A DNA stretch of 64,000 nt from Hydnum rufescens UP504 (taxonomy: Eukaryota > Basidiomycota > Agaricomycetes > Cantharellales > Hydnaceae): contig MU128944.1 of assembly GCA_014904985.1 (NCBI GenBank), positions 124,001 to 188,000 on the forward strand, in the 5' to 3' direction. Under the pieces are notes generated by a model. The model was not told the DNA's origin, made no database searches, and saw nothing but the letters and a program-made list of their open reading frames with translations. Below are positions 48,109 through 59,324 of this stretch, in pieces. The translations under genes and the position numbers were made by a program. Each line of letters begins with the position of its first letter. Position 1 is the first letter of the stretch.

Positions 48109-48809
48109 TCACGAAGAGGAAGCAACACCATTTGATGTGGCCTTCGATGTCTGTCCACCCCCGCCATCAGAAGCCTTCTGTTTGCCCTTCCGATGTGTGG
48201 GAGTATCCGGGGATAATTTGGGGTCCTCCATGATATCGTCGTCATCGTCGGTGCGACCCTCATTGTCGGCGTGCTCTTCTGCCTTCTTCTTGAGTATTAC
48301 CTCTCGAAATCGAATCCGTTGTTCGGAGGCAACAGCATGCGCCACTATCGTCTTTCCAAGAGAGCCGTCGCTATCTAACGATTCAAATATCGAGTGAAGT
48401 GATTAGCAAAATCTGCCAGGAGGGTAGCCGTACCTTTCCCATCTTTAAATAGAAGCTCGCTCCCAAGCAAAGTTTCATGGGACCCTTTGTACACGGTGTT
48501 GCCTACCTGGAGAAAAGGTGTTGGAGTCTCTAATCCCTGTGGTTCACTTGGTCACACACCCAATTCAGATGACAGCGAAACAATTCGACATACCACCAAG
48601 CGGTATGTACTGGCATTTGGGAGCATCGTTGGGTCCGTGGCACCGAGATCCAAGGTGACATACGTGACCTGTTGCACTAGAGTCAACAGAACATTGGTGG
48701 CTTGCCTGTCAAGTAAAGGAAAGAACCTCTTCCTCATAATCATCTTGAAATACTTCAGAAAAAGCTACCACATGATTGTAACCTGGCTGGAAGGTGTGAT
48801 CGCCGCCAT
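48109..48809 (-). CDS. TFIIIC small subunit with triple-barrel domain (TFIIIC_sub6 type)
   Basis: TFIIIC binds the A and B boxes of tRNA genes to recruit Pol III machinery. This matches the triple-barrel subunit (GTF3C6 in human, tau55-related in fungi): acidic VFQDDYEEEV, strand VTYVTLDLGA, then after an intron GLETPTPFLQVGNTVYKGSH and ETLLGSELLFKDGK, which parallels the GIDTERPILQVDSCVF region of the human protein. A last intron leads to DSDGSLGKTIVAHAV and a charged disordered tail rich in Asp and Lys, ending SNGVASSS. The start is unsure: an ATG at 48809 is in a different frame from the acidic block, while an ATG at 48743 gives an open frame only if the intron before VTYVTL is retained. 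It is head-to-head with the MPP-alpha gene. Confidence 0.72.
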
Positions 48810-48930
48810 TACTCCTTAAAAAGCTGGATTCGCAAAGTGTTGACACCGAGGGTCCAAATCGGAACCAAACAAGAGGGAAATTCCTCACATCGTCGCCTAA
48901 CCATCGACAAAAGTTGTGTGTCTGCGATCG
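48810..48930. promoter_or_regulatory. Short bidirectional promoter between TFIIIC subunit and MPP-alpha genes
   Basis: About 120 bp separate the two divergent starts, so initiation elements for both must lie here or in the 5' coding ends. No TATA box is evident. Confidence 0.45.
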
Positions 48931-50519
48931 ATGAGACGAGCCTTCCAGCTTGCATCGAGGGCTCGTCCGTGCGTGTCCCGCGGGCTAGAGAGACGGATAT
49001 CCACCCATGCCGATGTAAGTCCGTGTTCCACCATTTTTTATCCGCCCGGTGCTGACTGACGCGTAATATCAGTTAGATCCTGTAGAAATAACAACGCTTC
49101 CTAATAAACTGCGAGTAGCTACTGAGGCTACACCGGGCCACTTCTCATCTCTCGGGTTGTATATTGATGCTGGTTCACGATACGAAAATGCACGGACGTC
49201 AGGAGTCAGCCATGTGCTGGATCGAATGGCATTTAAGGTGGGCATCGTGTTGCCACGTTCCGATTCCAAGGCTATTCTCATTCGTATATTCTTCAGTCTA
49301 CCAAAAACAGGGATGCACTAGATATGTCCAATATCGTGCAATCCTTAGGCGGGCAAATCCTCTGCTCATCTTCACGAGAAACAATGATGTATCAATCATC
49401 GCATTTCCACTCGGCAACGCCTCTCGCCCTTTCCCTAATAGCGGACACTGTTCGGTATCCTCTCTTCCTCCCAGACGAGGTAGATGCGCAACGAGATGCA
49501 GCCGCCTACGAACTTCGGGAGATTAATCTCAAGCCTGAGATGATTCTACCTGAAATACTCCATCATATCGCATATAAAGATAATACGCTTGGAAACCCTC
49601 TCCTCTGCCCAGAAGAACGCTTTCCCTACATCAATAGCTCGTTGTTAATGGAGTATATCAACACATGGTTTAGGCCCGATCGAATGGTCATCGCAGGGGC
49701 TGGGATGTCGCATGCCGAGCTCGTGCGCTTGACCGAGGAGCATTTTGGAGATCTGCAGCTACCCAAAAATCGTGAGGTAACAGTAGAGAGTCCTCGGTAT
49801 ACGGGAGGCCATAGGTTTATTCATCGGCCGGAAGAGCAATTCAATCACGTCTACGTCGCATTCGAAGGGGTGCCCATTCACGACGATGACGTATATACAC
49901 TGGCAACCATCCAGCTACTCCTCGGTGGTGGTGGGAGCTTCTCCGCGGGTTCGTGATCTTCCCAGTTGATAGTTCGCCAGTGTAGGACTCTCATTGTTCC
50001 TTTAGGCGGTCCAGGCAAGGGCATGTACTCGCGGCTTTATACGCATGTCTTGAATCATAACGCGGCAATCGACCATTGCTCATCTTTACACCATATATAT
50101 TCGGATAGCTCTCTATTTGGTATCGTCGGGTCGGCATTCCCCACATTGCCAGTGAAAGATCTGCTGTCGACGATCGTACATCAATTGTCGTTGCTGATTT
50201 ACTCAGCCAGTGCCCCAATCGGAGCTGTCTCGGGCGAAGAACCAGCTGATGAGTTCGCTAGTGATGGCCTTGGAAAGCCGGGCGGTGGAAGTGGAGGATC
50301 TCGGGCGGCAGATCCTGGTGCATGGGCGCAAGGTGAGCGTGCAAGGAGATGTGCAACAAAATCGAAGGGGTGATGCCCAGTGATGTGGTGCGTGTTGCCG
50401 AGCGGTTGTTTGGTCCTGGGGGGCGGGGAACACCCACGATACTCGTGATGGGGCGGGAGGATATCCCGGATTGGGCACAAGTCCTAACTCATTATGGAGT
50501 CTCATCGAGGCGATCGTAG
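48931..50519 (+). CDS. MAS2: Mitochondrial processing peptidase alpha subunit (two frame breaks)
   Basis: MPP cleaves presequences of imported matrix proteins; the alpha subunit binds the substrate while the beta subunit holds the zinc. Exon 1 is a presequence ([20 protein letters not shown], then RRISTHAD) and splices at GTAAGT (49016) to [20 protein letters not shown]. The alpha type is shown by the lack of an HxxEH site (here HVLDRMAF) and by the glycine-rich loop [20 protein letters not shown], split by an intron near 49945-50010. The C-terminal part reads [35 protein letters not shown] and [20 protein letters not shown]. Two single-base insertions interrupt the frame, near 50205 and near 50342-50345. 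The gene is essential in fungi studied, so sequence error is likelier than decay. Confidence 0.88.
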
Positions 50520-51818
50520 ATGTTGGATACAATTATATCGCTAACTTCTCCCCGAGATGAAAGCCAACACAAAGAGTCGAAATTTTGAAACAACCAAGAA
50601 TTACTGAGCAAAAGTAACGAAAGAAACGGTGGAGAGGCCTGTAATGCTCGGCTCGAGCCGGGTCGGATACCAGTTGCCGATGCGTCGATTACTGTTCTCG
50701 CGTCGTAAATGTCATTTCCCTCGAGCCACCATCCGGGGCGCCGAAGATGACCACCATATCTTCGTCTCTCGTCCCCGTCCTGACATCCGTGCTTTCGTGT
50801 TAGTCATCATCTGCATCTATCTCCGGACTTTCAATTCCCTTCCTCGGTGCGCTCTGTCACTCCATGGACTGCTTATGTAGTACTGTCTGGGGCTCGTTTT
50901 GGTCCTCACTCCAGTCTCTAGCTTCCAAGTACCTGCTTTAAGCTGATCTCAAAATTTGATGTGTAATACTCTCTGATCATATCCCGAAGTTCATTTTCAA
51001 AAACTGAGATATTCCCCTGGACTCTGCTCCTACGTCCATGATGAGGGGTACTGTTACCTGAAAATTCACAGCCCCCCTTCCCTTCAAGCAAGTAAAACCT
51101 AACTTTTCCCACATGGTCTTGTGTGGCCGTGAATTATCCACCTATTGAGGCAACAGCCATTCCTCGCAAACGTATAGACTCTTGCCAGAAAGATGCAGCT
51201 GCATCCAGATCTGATGGAGTGCTCCAACGTTTGTGGTGTGAGCTCAGTGACAATTGGAGCTAGGAATGTTACATAAGATGACTCGGTATTGGATCAACTC
51301 GAGTCAGCTTTGACTTCACTGACAGTGCTTGAGTTCAGTCAGCTCTTGACCAAGGCCGACGCCGATGGACCCCTGACAAAGTTAACCAAGCCGAGTCGCG
51401 GCAGCACCGGGAGCGTGGGAAAATTGCCCAAAGTGGAGCGGTGAGTGTCCGTGACTTTGGGAAGAAATGAATTGACGTCACTGTGACGTTGATGCTCACA
51501 GATGGATCGAGAAATTCATGGAATGCTTTGGATTCTTCGACGAGTTATAAAGGGAGGGCCACCGTTTTGCTCCCGGCCCCAGCCTCCAATGAATTCATAC
51601 TTTTCTCCTGTAGCACGTACGGCCGCTTCCGAGGTGGGCACGGCAAGCCGCCAAGTCGCAAGCATGAACCACGGCCGCTGAAATAGCCATTCAGGTCAAG
51701 GAAAACAACGATTCATTGCGTCCCAGAGCTTTGGAAGCAGCTCCGAACGTGAGTTCTCCTTTCCATGTCAGCATTGCACTCACACTAGTGGCAGCCAGGG
51801 AGCTCAAGTACTTCAGCG
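50520..51818. other. Intergenic region, no firm gene
   Basis: No protein-like frame over most of it. Near 51255-51345 there are imperfect repeats of the GAGTCAGCTTTGACT / GAGTTCAGTCAGCTCTTGAC type. A first exon of the BTB-like gene could lie close to the right end, with a GTGAGT donor near 51749. Confidence 0.4.
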
Positions 51819-52673
51819 GTGGCCCGACACTCATCAGGACATGCCGCCGTATCGACCGCCTTCAACCCAGAAATTCCCTTGCCACCTCCCTATGACTATC
51901 CGCCGGATTTACTTGTGCAATCTATTCCGGACGCGGTCCTCTTTCATGTCCATAAGAAAATCCTTTTGACGACGTTCAACGCCGACTTCGCTCGATTAAT
52001 TCAACAATTCACGGAAGCCGATGAACCAATCGTTTTCCTGAACGAACCTGCCTCTGTAGTCAACTGTCTGTTGCATATAGTCTATGACTTGTCCTGCCGA
52101 CAATATCTCCCTTCTCTCCACACCATCTCACAATCCTTGACGACCCTCACAAAGTATGGCGGTCCCTTGGCCAAGATAGTCACTCCCGCATCCAATATCT
52201 TCCAGCACCTCTTGGCCCTGGCACCATCAGATCCGCTAGGTGTGTACGTCATCGCCGCCGCCAACCAATTGGAGGACCTTGCTGTTTCGGTCTCGCCCCG
52301 CGCACTATCTGTACCACTGGCAAATATTGACGAGTCGGCGGCCATTGCAATGGGTCCAAGCTTTCTTTTACGCCTCGTTTCCCTTCACACAAATCGTAGA
52401 GAGGCAATGAAGCAGCTTCTTCTTCGTCCCCCCAATGGACACGAAGATACTCCAGGTTGTAGCCCAGAACAGCGTGATTCGCTCATGCGCGCATATTCGT
52501 TGGCTGTAGCATACCTCGCTTGGGAACCAATCATCTCCGCCGATTCGTCGTGGATTTCAAGTGTCCTTTCACCACTTCTTCCGCACATTACCTGCCGGCT
52601 GTGCGAATATAACATGCGGAGTCGTATCCAGGCTATTCTGATTGGCTGGGACGAATTAAAATGTACCATTTAG
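51819..52673 (+). CDS. BTB/POZ-like protein, 5' exon not resolved
   Basis: The open part reads PPPYDYPPDLLVQSIPDAVL, FHVHKKILLTTFNADFARLI, EPIVFLNEPASVVNCLLHIV and YDLSCRQYLPSLHTISQSLT, the pattern of basidiomycete BTB-domain proteins in which a bound partner or Cullin-3 adaptor role is only assumed. The rest is alpha-helical (GPSFLLRLVSLHTNRREAMK, DSSWISSVLSPLLPHITCRL) and ends DELKCTI. The open frame contains no ATG at its beginning (GTG at 51819). A CACACTAG acceptor at 51780-51787 and a GTGAGT donor at about 51749 suggest a first exon upstream, but I could not find a convincing ATG in the right frame. Confidence 0.65.
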   Translation: MARHSSGHAAVSTAFNPEIPLPPPYDYPPDLLVQSIPDAVLFHVHKKILLTTFNADFARLIQQFTEADEPIVFLNEPASVVNCLLHIVYDLSCRQYLPSLHTISQSLTTLTKYGGPLAKIVTPASNIFQHLLALAPSDPLGVYVIAAANQLEDLAVSVSPRALSVPLANIDESAAIAMGPSFLLRLVSLHTNRREAMKQLLLRPPNGHEDTPGCSPEQRDSLMRAYSLAVAYLAWEPIISADSSWISSVLSPLLPHITCRLCEYNMRSRIQAILIGWDELKCTI

Positions 52674-53004
52674 ACGTTTGCTATCATTGGTGAGACTATT
52701 GCTGGTTCGGCCCCCGAGCTTTCTGACTCGTTGGGCTGAACAGTCATTCCTCAGCACCGTTGGGGAAATTATAGATGGACTTATCGTAGATACCCTGCCT
52801 AATATCAGCGCACACATGATCGCTAGTTTTGTGCTTCCTTAACTTTTCTCCTTTATCTGACACCTGCATTTTCACTTCTTCTACAAGTCTGTGAGCCCTA
52901 TCAGCACCGCCAGCAAGGCGTGGCCGGAAGTGTCCCTGCAGAAGCTGGATGTAGTGGCCTGTATTGTGTTGTTGTGTTGTGATTAAATCATATTTGTTTC
53001 CGGA
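52674..53004. other. Intergenic region, no supported gene
   Basis: Spacer between two tandem plus-strand genes; presumably 3' UTR of the BTB-like gene and promoter of the SRO7-like gene. Confidence 0.45.
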
Positions 53005-56000
53005 ATGAAACCGTCCGAAAGATGTTCTTCAGTAGATATGACAAGGATACCACTGCTCGACTTCAGTTCTACGCTTCGCGATGAGGATGCATGGACCGCG
53101 AGCACGTTTAGGCGCCTGGGAATATGTGGGAACATCACCGCGCTGGCTGTAGAGCCCTTCTCCGGTTTGTTGGCCCTTGGACGGATCGAGGATCTGTGCA
53201 CTTGTTTGGGAGTTTGTCGGTCTCACTCGAACTCTCCGTACCGGGGTCTCCATACCGAAGGATTCGTTTCATCAACTTTGTCCAATCTCTTGGAAAGTGG
53301 TCGTCGTCGGTAATATCCAACCTTGCTCGAACACTAAGTGCCGACACCTGACTTCATGTCAAGATTCAAGGGACAACCTCCATATTTACGATCTCAAAGA
53401 TGACTCTGGGAAGCCACTCCGGGTACACTCTCACCAAATATCGAAGCCAGTCAAGTGAGTACCTTCTGTTATGTAGCTATGCCTCGCTGTCATATATCAT
53501 TCCCAGTGCTATTGCGGTTTCACCCTCCCATGCGCATGTTAGTTCTCATGCTTGTAATGGACCGCTCAATGTGCCAATAATCAATACATACCCACAGGCC
53601 TTTATCGCACTGAACAATGGGCAATGCATCACGTTCGATCTTGATCGGCATTGTTTGTCTCCTTATACGCTCCCAAACGTTTGGGCTCAGCACGAGGATA
53701 GGAATGGGATTTTCCGTGCTCGTAGCGTCGGTGCTGAGTGAGCTTTCTTGCGCTGTCAATGGTTTTAATCGTGAAATCTCAGTATTCCTGATCTAGGCCT
53801 GTTTTGACGGATATAGTTGTGCACCCTCGAGATCTGAATCTTCTACTCCTTGCCTTTGAAGGTATGCGTCATCCGGGTGGAGTCATCCAGTATTAGAAGA
53901 CAGGAGCTGACGGTCGTAATTGCAGGTGGAGTGGTCCTTTGGGATATCGTGGGTCATGCAAATGTGTCAGCCTATTTTCAAGCATAACACGAGCATTTAT
54001 ACCTAGACCAAACGTGAAGCTTGTCGAATATACGAACTCAAGAAGATGACTCAGAGCATCAAAGAAGTCGATGTGGGCCCAGGTTCCCGCTGCTTGTTAA
54101 AGATAAACGCTGATAATCGATCTACACCCCTCAGTCACGTTCAGTCACATGCCTTGCTATACACCCTTCTGGTAACGTCCGTCATCCCGTGCTCTGCTCA
54201 TCGGGTTTCCATCTTCAACAACATACCTCCAGATCTTTGCAGCCGGGCATCTGGATGGTGCGATGTCGTTCTGGTCCCTGGAGGATCCAGGCAGCCCTTT
54301 GGCTGTCCGCACACTACCCGCGATCGGACGGGATCAAAGCATCGTTGAGCCGCGGGAGCCCATATTTAAGCTAGCTTGGAGTTCGTTCCCCCCCCTGGAT
54401 GAATGCGAACATCTTTTGATAGGTCGCGCTCCTGACAATGTCACTGCACTTCCACGACTGCTCGGCCCGACCCTGGACTATGCTAGTGGTGAAACTGTCC
54501 TTACCGTTCTTGGAGGTACTCTCGCCTCAGATCCCAATGGTGTCAGCATTCTTCAATTTCCAGTCCCTCACACACCCGACGGGCCAAACGCAGCCCCTGA
54601 GCAGGCTGGACTCAATCGTGCGTTGTTCATCGAAAGCTTAACGCCCCTTGGGATCACCCACTATGAATCACGGGTCCCTGTCCAGGACATCTTGCTCCTG
54701 CCTCGGGAGAGCCCACATTTCGCAGCCGCTCGGGATCCCATCGCTGTCCTCTTGTTATCAAAGCGGCCGGGTGATCGAGCGCTGTCCTCGGTTCTCGAAG
54801 CCATGGAATTCCCACCGCCGATCGAATCTTTGGGATCCTCCATGGGTCCACCGAACTTGAATTATCTACCTTCCGACCAGCATACTGCGACTGCGTTTAA
54901 TGTCCGTTATCCTATGCCGTCGCCCTCGGCGCCCCGACTTCGACTCCCTTCCATAATATGGACAGGGCGTGACAATATCTGTGGTGCCATATTTGTAGTG
55001 GTGGGGAAAGGGAATTTCTCGCGTTTAATCAGACACTGGGTGGAGCACGGCGCGCAAGAGGAAGAAGAGGGGCTGAGGCCCTTCAGACGTGTCCCTTTGC
55101 GAGCGGGGTCGGCATTCCCAGATACCGAAAGAAAAGACGGGATGCCTTCGCGGATGGGTAGAGTGAGTGTATTGATCGTGCTTCCTTGTGGGTGCAATAT
55201 GCTCCAAGCAAGTCTCATAAATCCATTTCATAGCTGGACATTCATCATATTATGGTATCTCATCACCACGATCTCACCGTCTGGTTCTCCGATATGAGCC
55301 CGCAACTCTTAACATCATCTTCACCCCTACGTTTCGAGTATCCACAGCCACTTCCACACCTCACCATCAACATTGGGTCGATCCTCCGGGAGCCTACCCT
55401 GGGCTCTATTTTTTCCCGTGCACTTGGCGTGATAACCATACAGTCTTTGCATCTCGCTACCGATTCTTTGGAATGTCTCATTGTCTTGAATGTCGGAGTG
55501 GTCCTCGTATTTCGTTTCGTGGAAGAGGGAGGAAAACGAGACCTTGGGATATTTGGAGATATTTCCCTCGACTTGGATGGTCCACAGAACATCGTTGTAC
55601 CGCTGTCGGATCTAGGCCAAGGTCTTCATGATGCGTTCCAACCTGTGTGTCTTATTGACGCGCGCCGGGGACTCATTACCCGACTTGCCACCTCAGATGT
55701 CGGTAAGTCTCAAGAATAGTATCATGGATCCTGTCACTTTCTCAGAATGTTTGCGTTTATCTAAACAGGCTTTCATGCTGTGGCCTATGCGGATGGGTCA
55801 CTCACAATTCTTGATATGCGTGACTGCCGAGTAATGTTCCCTCTTGACGTTGAAGACAAGAAGGCTAAAAAGGCTGCCAATCCTGACGTCGTCAGAGTAC
55901 TGGAATGGACAGTGTCAAGGATTGGAAATGGTATCTTGGTCCTACTCCTTCATTCTATCCGTGATGAAGCTAAGAGTTGTCCGCCGCGCAGGCCCCGATA

Positions 56001-57418
56001 TTGCGGCTCTTCGCCTAATCGCAGTGCACGATTCTGGAGCTGCACGGGTGTTCAATCTCAAGTTGGACAGCAAAGGAATATGGAACATTCATTCTGCGAC
56101 TAAGAATCCTTTCAAGACATCTGTATCCCACCCAATTACTTCGTTCGTCATCAACCCTGATGGTTCCGATACGAAACCGACACCGGAAGTTCTGCAAGCT
56201 TTGCCTACTGAAGACCCAAGACGAACGTCACTTTCCAAAGCACCCACTTCGCCTAACTTGCGCAGTCTCTGGATTTTGGCCTCCTCCAAGGAATGTAGAT
56301 GTTTTGTGGATGTTACCGGAGAACGTGTGGCGAGAGTAGATTGGACAAGTCCCGTGAAACATGTAGAAATGGTATTAAGGACAGGTGGGTGCTTGGATGA
56401 CCCTTGGTTTCCATGCCTGGGAATTTTACCAAGTACCTAAGGTCGACGCGCTATCGTTGCATTCACGGAGACCCGTAATGCTTTGGTATATTCGGTCCCT
56501 TTATTGGAGCTTTTGCATACGTTCCGTCTTCCAGATGGCCCTTCACGGTGCGAATTTTCTCTGAATCACGGTCGCGCATGCATATAGCTCACAGATGGAA
56601 CCTGCCAGACTCGGGGAAGTGTCAGGGGATGGCCTTGGAGATTACATCGAGGTTTTTTCAGCTCCAGCCGCGGACTATCCCTACCCGGTTACCGTTTCGA
56701 CTCTTTTTGAAGGGCGCCGACCTCTTCCACCCCTTGTGCGTTTCGAGGACGTAAGACCACTGCCTTTGCAACCGGTGCCCCTGTCTGTTGAAGGTTCCTA
56801 TACTTCATGGATATGGGGTCCAAAAGTATTTTCAGGGAAGGAAATCGATGCTTCACGTACGTTTTGTTCCGTCTGGTGTATGCTGAAGCTTTCTAGTCTC
56901 GTAACCAGACGAAGTCGGCTCGTTACGAGACTAGAAGCCTCCTCGCCTTTTCCGTTCTAAAATTAAGTGATCGATGCGATTTCTTATCTAGTTGCAGGAC
57001 CTGATCGACCTCTACCGAAAGTAGCGCAAGCACCCCCCACATCGGCACCTCCTACGTCTACTGGAGGGATTTCGGCTGGGCCTAGCAAGGCGGCTTCAAA
57101 CATGTCTTACGCGTCAGATTTGTATTCCCGGCTCACGAATGCGGTCACTCAACGAGGGTAAGTCGTACGATCGAACCACTTGTGGTTGTCTACATTCACA
57201 ATGAATATGAATATTTTGATTCGCCGTATAGGGAGATGCTGGGAGGATTAGAGGATAGCTTTCAGTCCTTGGGGGACTCGACTAAGGATTTAGCTGGCGA
57301 GGTTGGTGGTTTTTTACTTTTCTTCTCTTTTCAATCAGATGGTGAATTGATTATGGTTGGGTACATGCAGGCCAAGCGACTGGCACGGAACAATGGTGCA
57401 AAGCGTTTCTTCTTTTGA
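53005..57418 (+). CDS. SRO7: SRO7/tomosyn (lethal giant larvae family) exocytosis protein
   Basis: WD40-repeat protein of the Lgl/tomosyn/Sro7 family, which binds t-SNAREs and the exocyst at sites of secretion. The N-terminal propeller starts LLDFSSTLRDEDAWTASTFR, ITALAVEPFSGLLALG, TDRGSVHLFG. Further blades include NDNLHIYDLKDDSG-like, AFIALNNGQCITFDLDR, LTDIVVHPRDLNLLLLAFEG, GHLDGAMSFWSLEDPGSPLA and YADGSLTILDMRDCRVMFPL. The C-terminus is an R-SNARE-like helix, SYASDLYSRLTNAVTQRGEM then LGGLEDSFQSLGDSTKDLAG, ending at 57418. At least ten introns. Between LLALG and TDRGSV (about 53178-53182) one base is missing relative to the expected frame. It is convergent with the small Lys-rich gene. 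I place the start at 53005, but a later ATG at 53038 is also possible. Confidence 0.85.
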
Positions 57419-57897
57419 AGGTATTTTTATTTAGCATCGAGGCGCCCGGCGCCAAGCACATGGCCCGAGTCAGCTGCTATTCAAACCGGCACTTTAATAA
57501 GTGTATAATAACGACAATGCCAAATTGTAATATGCCACATCATCACCCCCCCCCCAGGGAAGGCGAACGATTGAGATGGCGCGGTGAGTATACCTAGGAA
57601 CTTGTGAGATGACATAGCAACACAATGAACCTCATGATGAGGATGCTCACAGGAGAGCAGGCTTCAAGAATGTACGTGAGCCTGGGGATGACATAGCGCG
57701 TGGGGTGCAAAAAAAAACAGGATCGCAAACCGCAGACGAGACGGAGAGGATAGAGCTAGAGCTGGCGATTACACAATGAAGCTGCAAAGCAGGTATTGTA
57801 GCTGAACTGAGTCCCAAACAATCAACGTCAAATGACATTGCCACTCATGCATGCCAGCATAAAAGGAAAATGGGTTGCACCGATGTAATCACCAGGT
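57419..57897. other. Convergent 3' intergenic region
   Basis: Between the stops of the SRO7-like gene (+) and the Lys-rich gene (-). It contains a poly-C run near 57547-57557 and a poly-A run near 57710. No gene seen. Confidence 0.45.
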
Positions 57898-58736
57898 CTA
57901 CGGTGCTGAAGTGCCCGGGGCTTGGTGCAAATCAACCCTATGTTTCCGCTTTTTCTTTCGATTTCGTCTCCTCTTTCCTTTGCCTTCTGCGGGAGGACCG
58001 CCGACCAAAGTGGCTATATCAGACGCTCCCCTCGTCTCTGACTCGCCATCCGAGTCGTCCGGCGACGCGATGAATACAACGTTGGGAATTTTCGACGAGG
58101 ACATTATCGGAGGTGGGTTAGGTACTGTGGGGGACTGCTCAACTCGAGATGGTGGAGAAGGGGAGGGAGTGGGCAAGCCAGAGATTGTGTCTGTTGTGTC
58201 TGTTACGGGCGTTGACGCAGGCTTCATATCCCAGTTCTGTTTCTTCTTCTTCTTCCCCTTCCCCTTGCCGTCGAATACGGAAAGGCGCGCTTCGAGGGAT
58301 GCTTCCCCTTTGTGGTGCTTCTGGCCCAAGGCCCCAGCTCGACTATCTTCCTCTTCGTCAGAGCTATCGGGTTTGGGTCCATTGACTCGAGGACCCTCGT
58401 AATCTCCACGAGAGCGCTTGAGGGATGAGGCGACCAGCCTGCCTTTGAGTTTGGCCGTATCCTTCATACTTGACATACTGGCGCCTAATGGCAGGGGGGC
58501 GCCCACGCCCAACCTGCGAAGAGCATCAGCTATAGAACGGGATATGCACACAAAGCAAATAGTCCTGACCTTGGCGGTCGGTACATAAATTCCTCAGCCT
58601 CCTTCTGGGCCTCGCGAATGGCGGAACTGGGCTCAATTTGATGTGCGGTCGCGGGCTTTTTCATCCAGGACGAGACCATGTCGTATGCAAGAGAAAAGGA
58701 AAGTTCTATCTGGCTCTGAATAGCCTCGGAATCCAT
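57898..58736 (-). CDS. Small Lys-rich, probably nucleolar protein (DUF3245-like)
   Basis: Exon 1 starts MDSEAIQSQIELSFSLAYDM at 58736 and continues VSSWMKKPATAHQIEPSS. A 56-nt intron (58569-58514, GTCAGG...CGCAG) joins MYRPPR to LGVGAPLPLGASMSS. The conserved feature is the RLGVGAPLP block followed by LKGRLVASSLKR, as in the fungal DUF3245 family of unknown function. The rest is disordered, with an acidic patch (DSSDEEEDS) and basic runs (GKGKGKKKKKQNW; GKGKRRRNRKKKRKHR) that look like nuclear or nucleolar localisation signals. An upstream ATG at 58859 in the same frame gives a Cys/Trp-rich N-terminus unlike the family, so I did not use it. Confidence 0.72.
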
Positions 58737-59324
58737 CTCCTGGGTGCCCTCAGGCATCCCTTGCGCACGAAATCCCCGAATGTGAGGGGCTATACAGGGC
58801 CACCACAAACCACGGCAATACCCGAATCTATTATCTGCTGGTCCTTGCCTACATGACACGACTGAGGGTCAGAACCCAAGGGTTGCAGTATGGCATGGTG
58901 GCTGGCTTGGAGTAGTGCCTTGATGCAAGTACCCAAGTAGGGGGAAAGGAAACACAGGCTGAAAGAATCAAGAATCCTCAAGGTTAGAGGCCTCGCCTGG
59001 TCTTACTCTACGGCTCAAACCTTGTTTTGTTATAAATACCCGTCGACGAAAGTGTGAAGCGGACACCATGTAAATGAGGACTCCGTGTGGTATTGGATGC
59101 GGTATCTCAGGTCGGTGGGTTCTGGAGGTCTGCGGTCATGGACGTCTTCTCTATTTTTATTTTCTCTTCAGTGTATGTACGATACCCCCTCGGCCTTCGG
59201 TGCCCTTGGCGCCCCTCGGGAGCAGCCGGTAGTTGCAGGTTAAATATCGAGTCATCACTCGGATTAGAGAAATATTCTAACATCCACCACATCGCAGGTC
59301 TCTTTTGTAATTCATTGGGAAACG
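58737..59324. promoter_or_regulatory. Divergent intergenic region with a TATA-like box
   Basis: Spacer between the Lys-rich gene (-) and oxygenase copy 2 (+). TATAAATA at 59031-59038 is the clearest core-promoter-like site, but it is nearly 290 bp before the oxygenase ATG. No gene is supported. Confidence 0.4.

Noticed and set aside
51255..51345. Imperfect GAGTCAGC/GAGTTCAG repeats as a regulatory array
   Set aside because: Only two or three loose matches, no regular spacing, and no nearby gene start they would clearly serve.
58736..58859. Upstream start at 58859 for the Lys-rich gene
   Set aside because: The extra N-terminus is Cys/Trp/Pro-rich and unlike the helical start MDSEAIQSQIELSF, which suits the family better.
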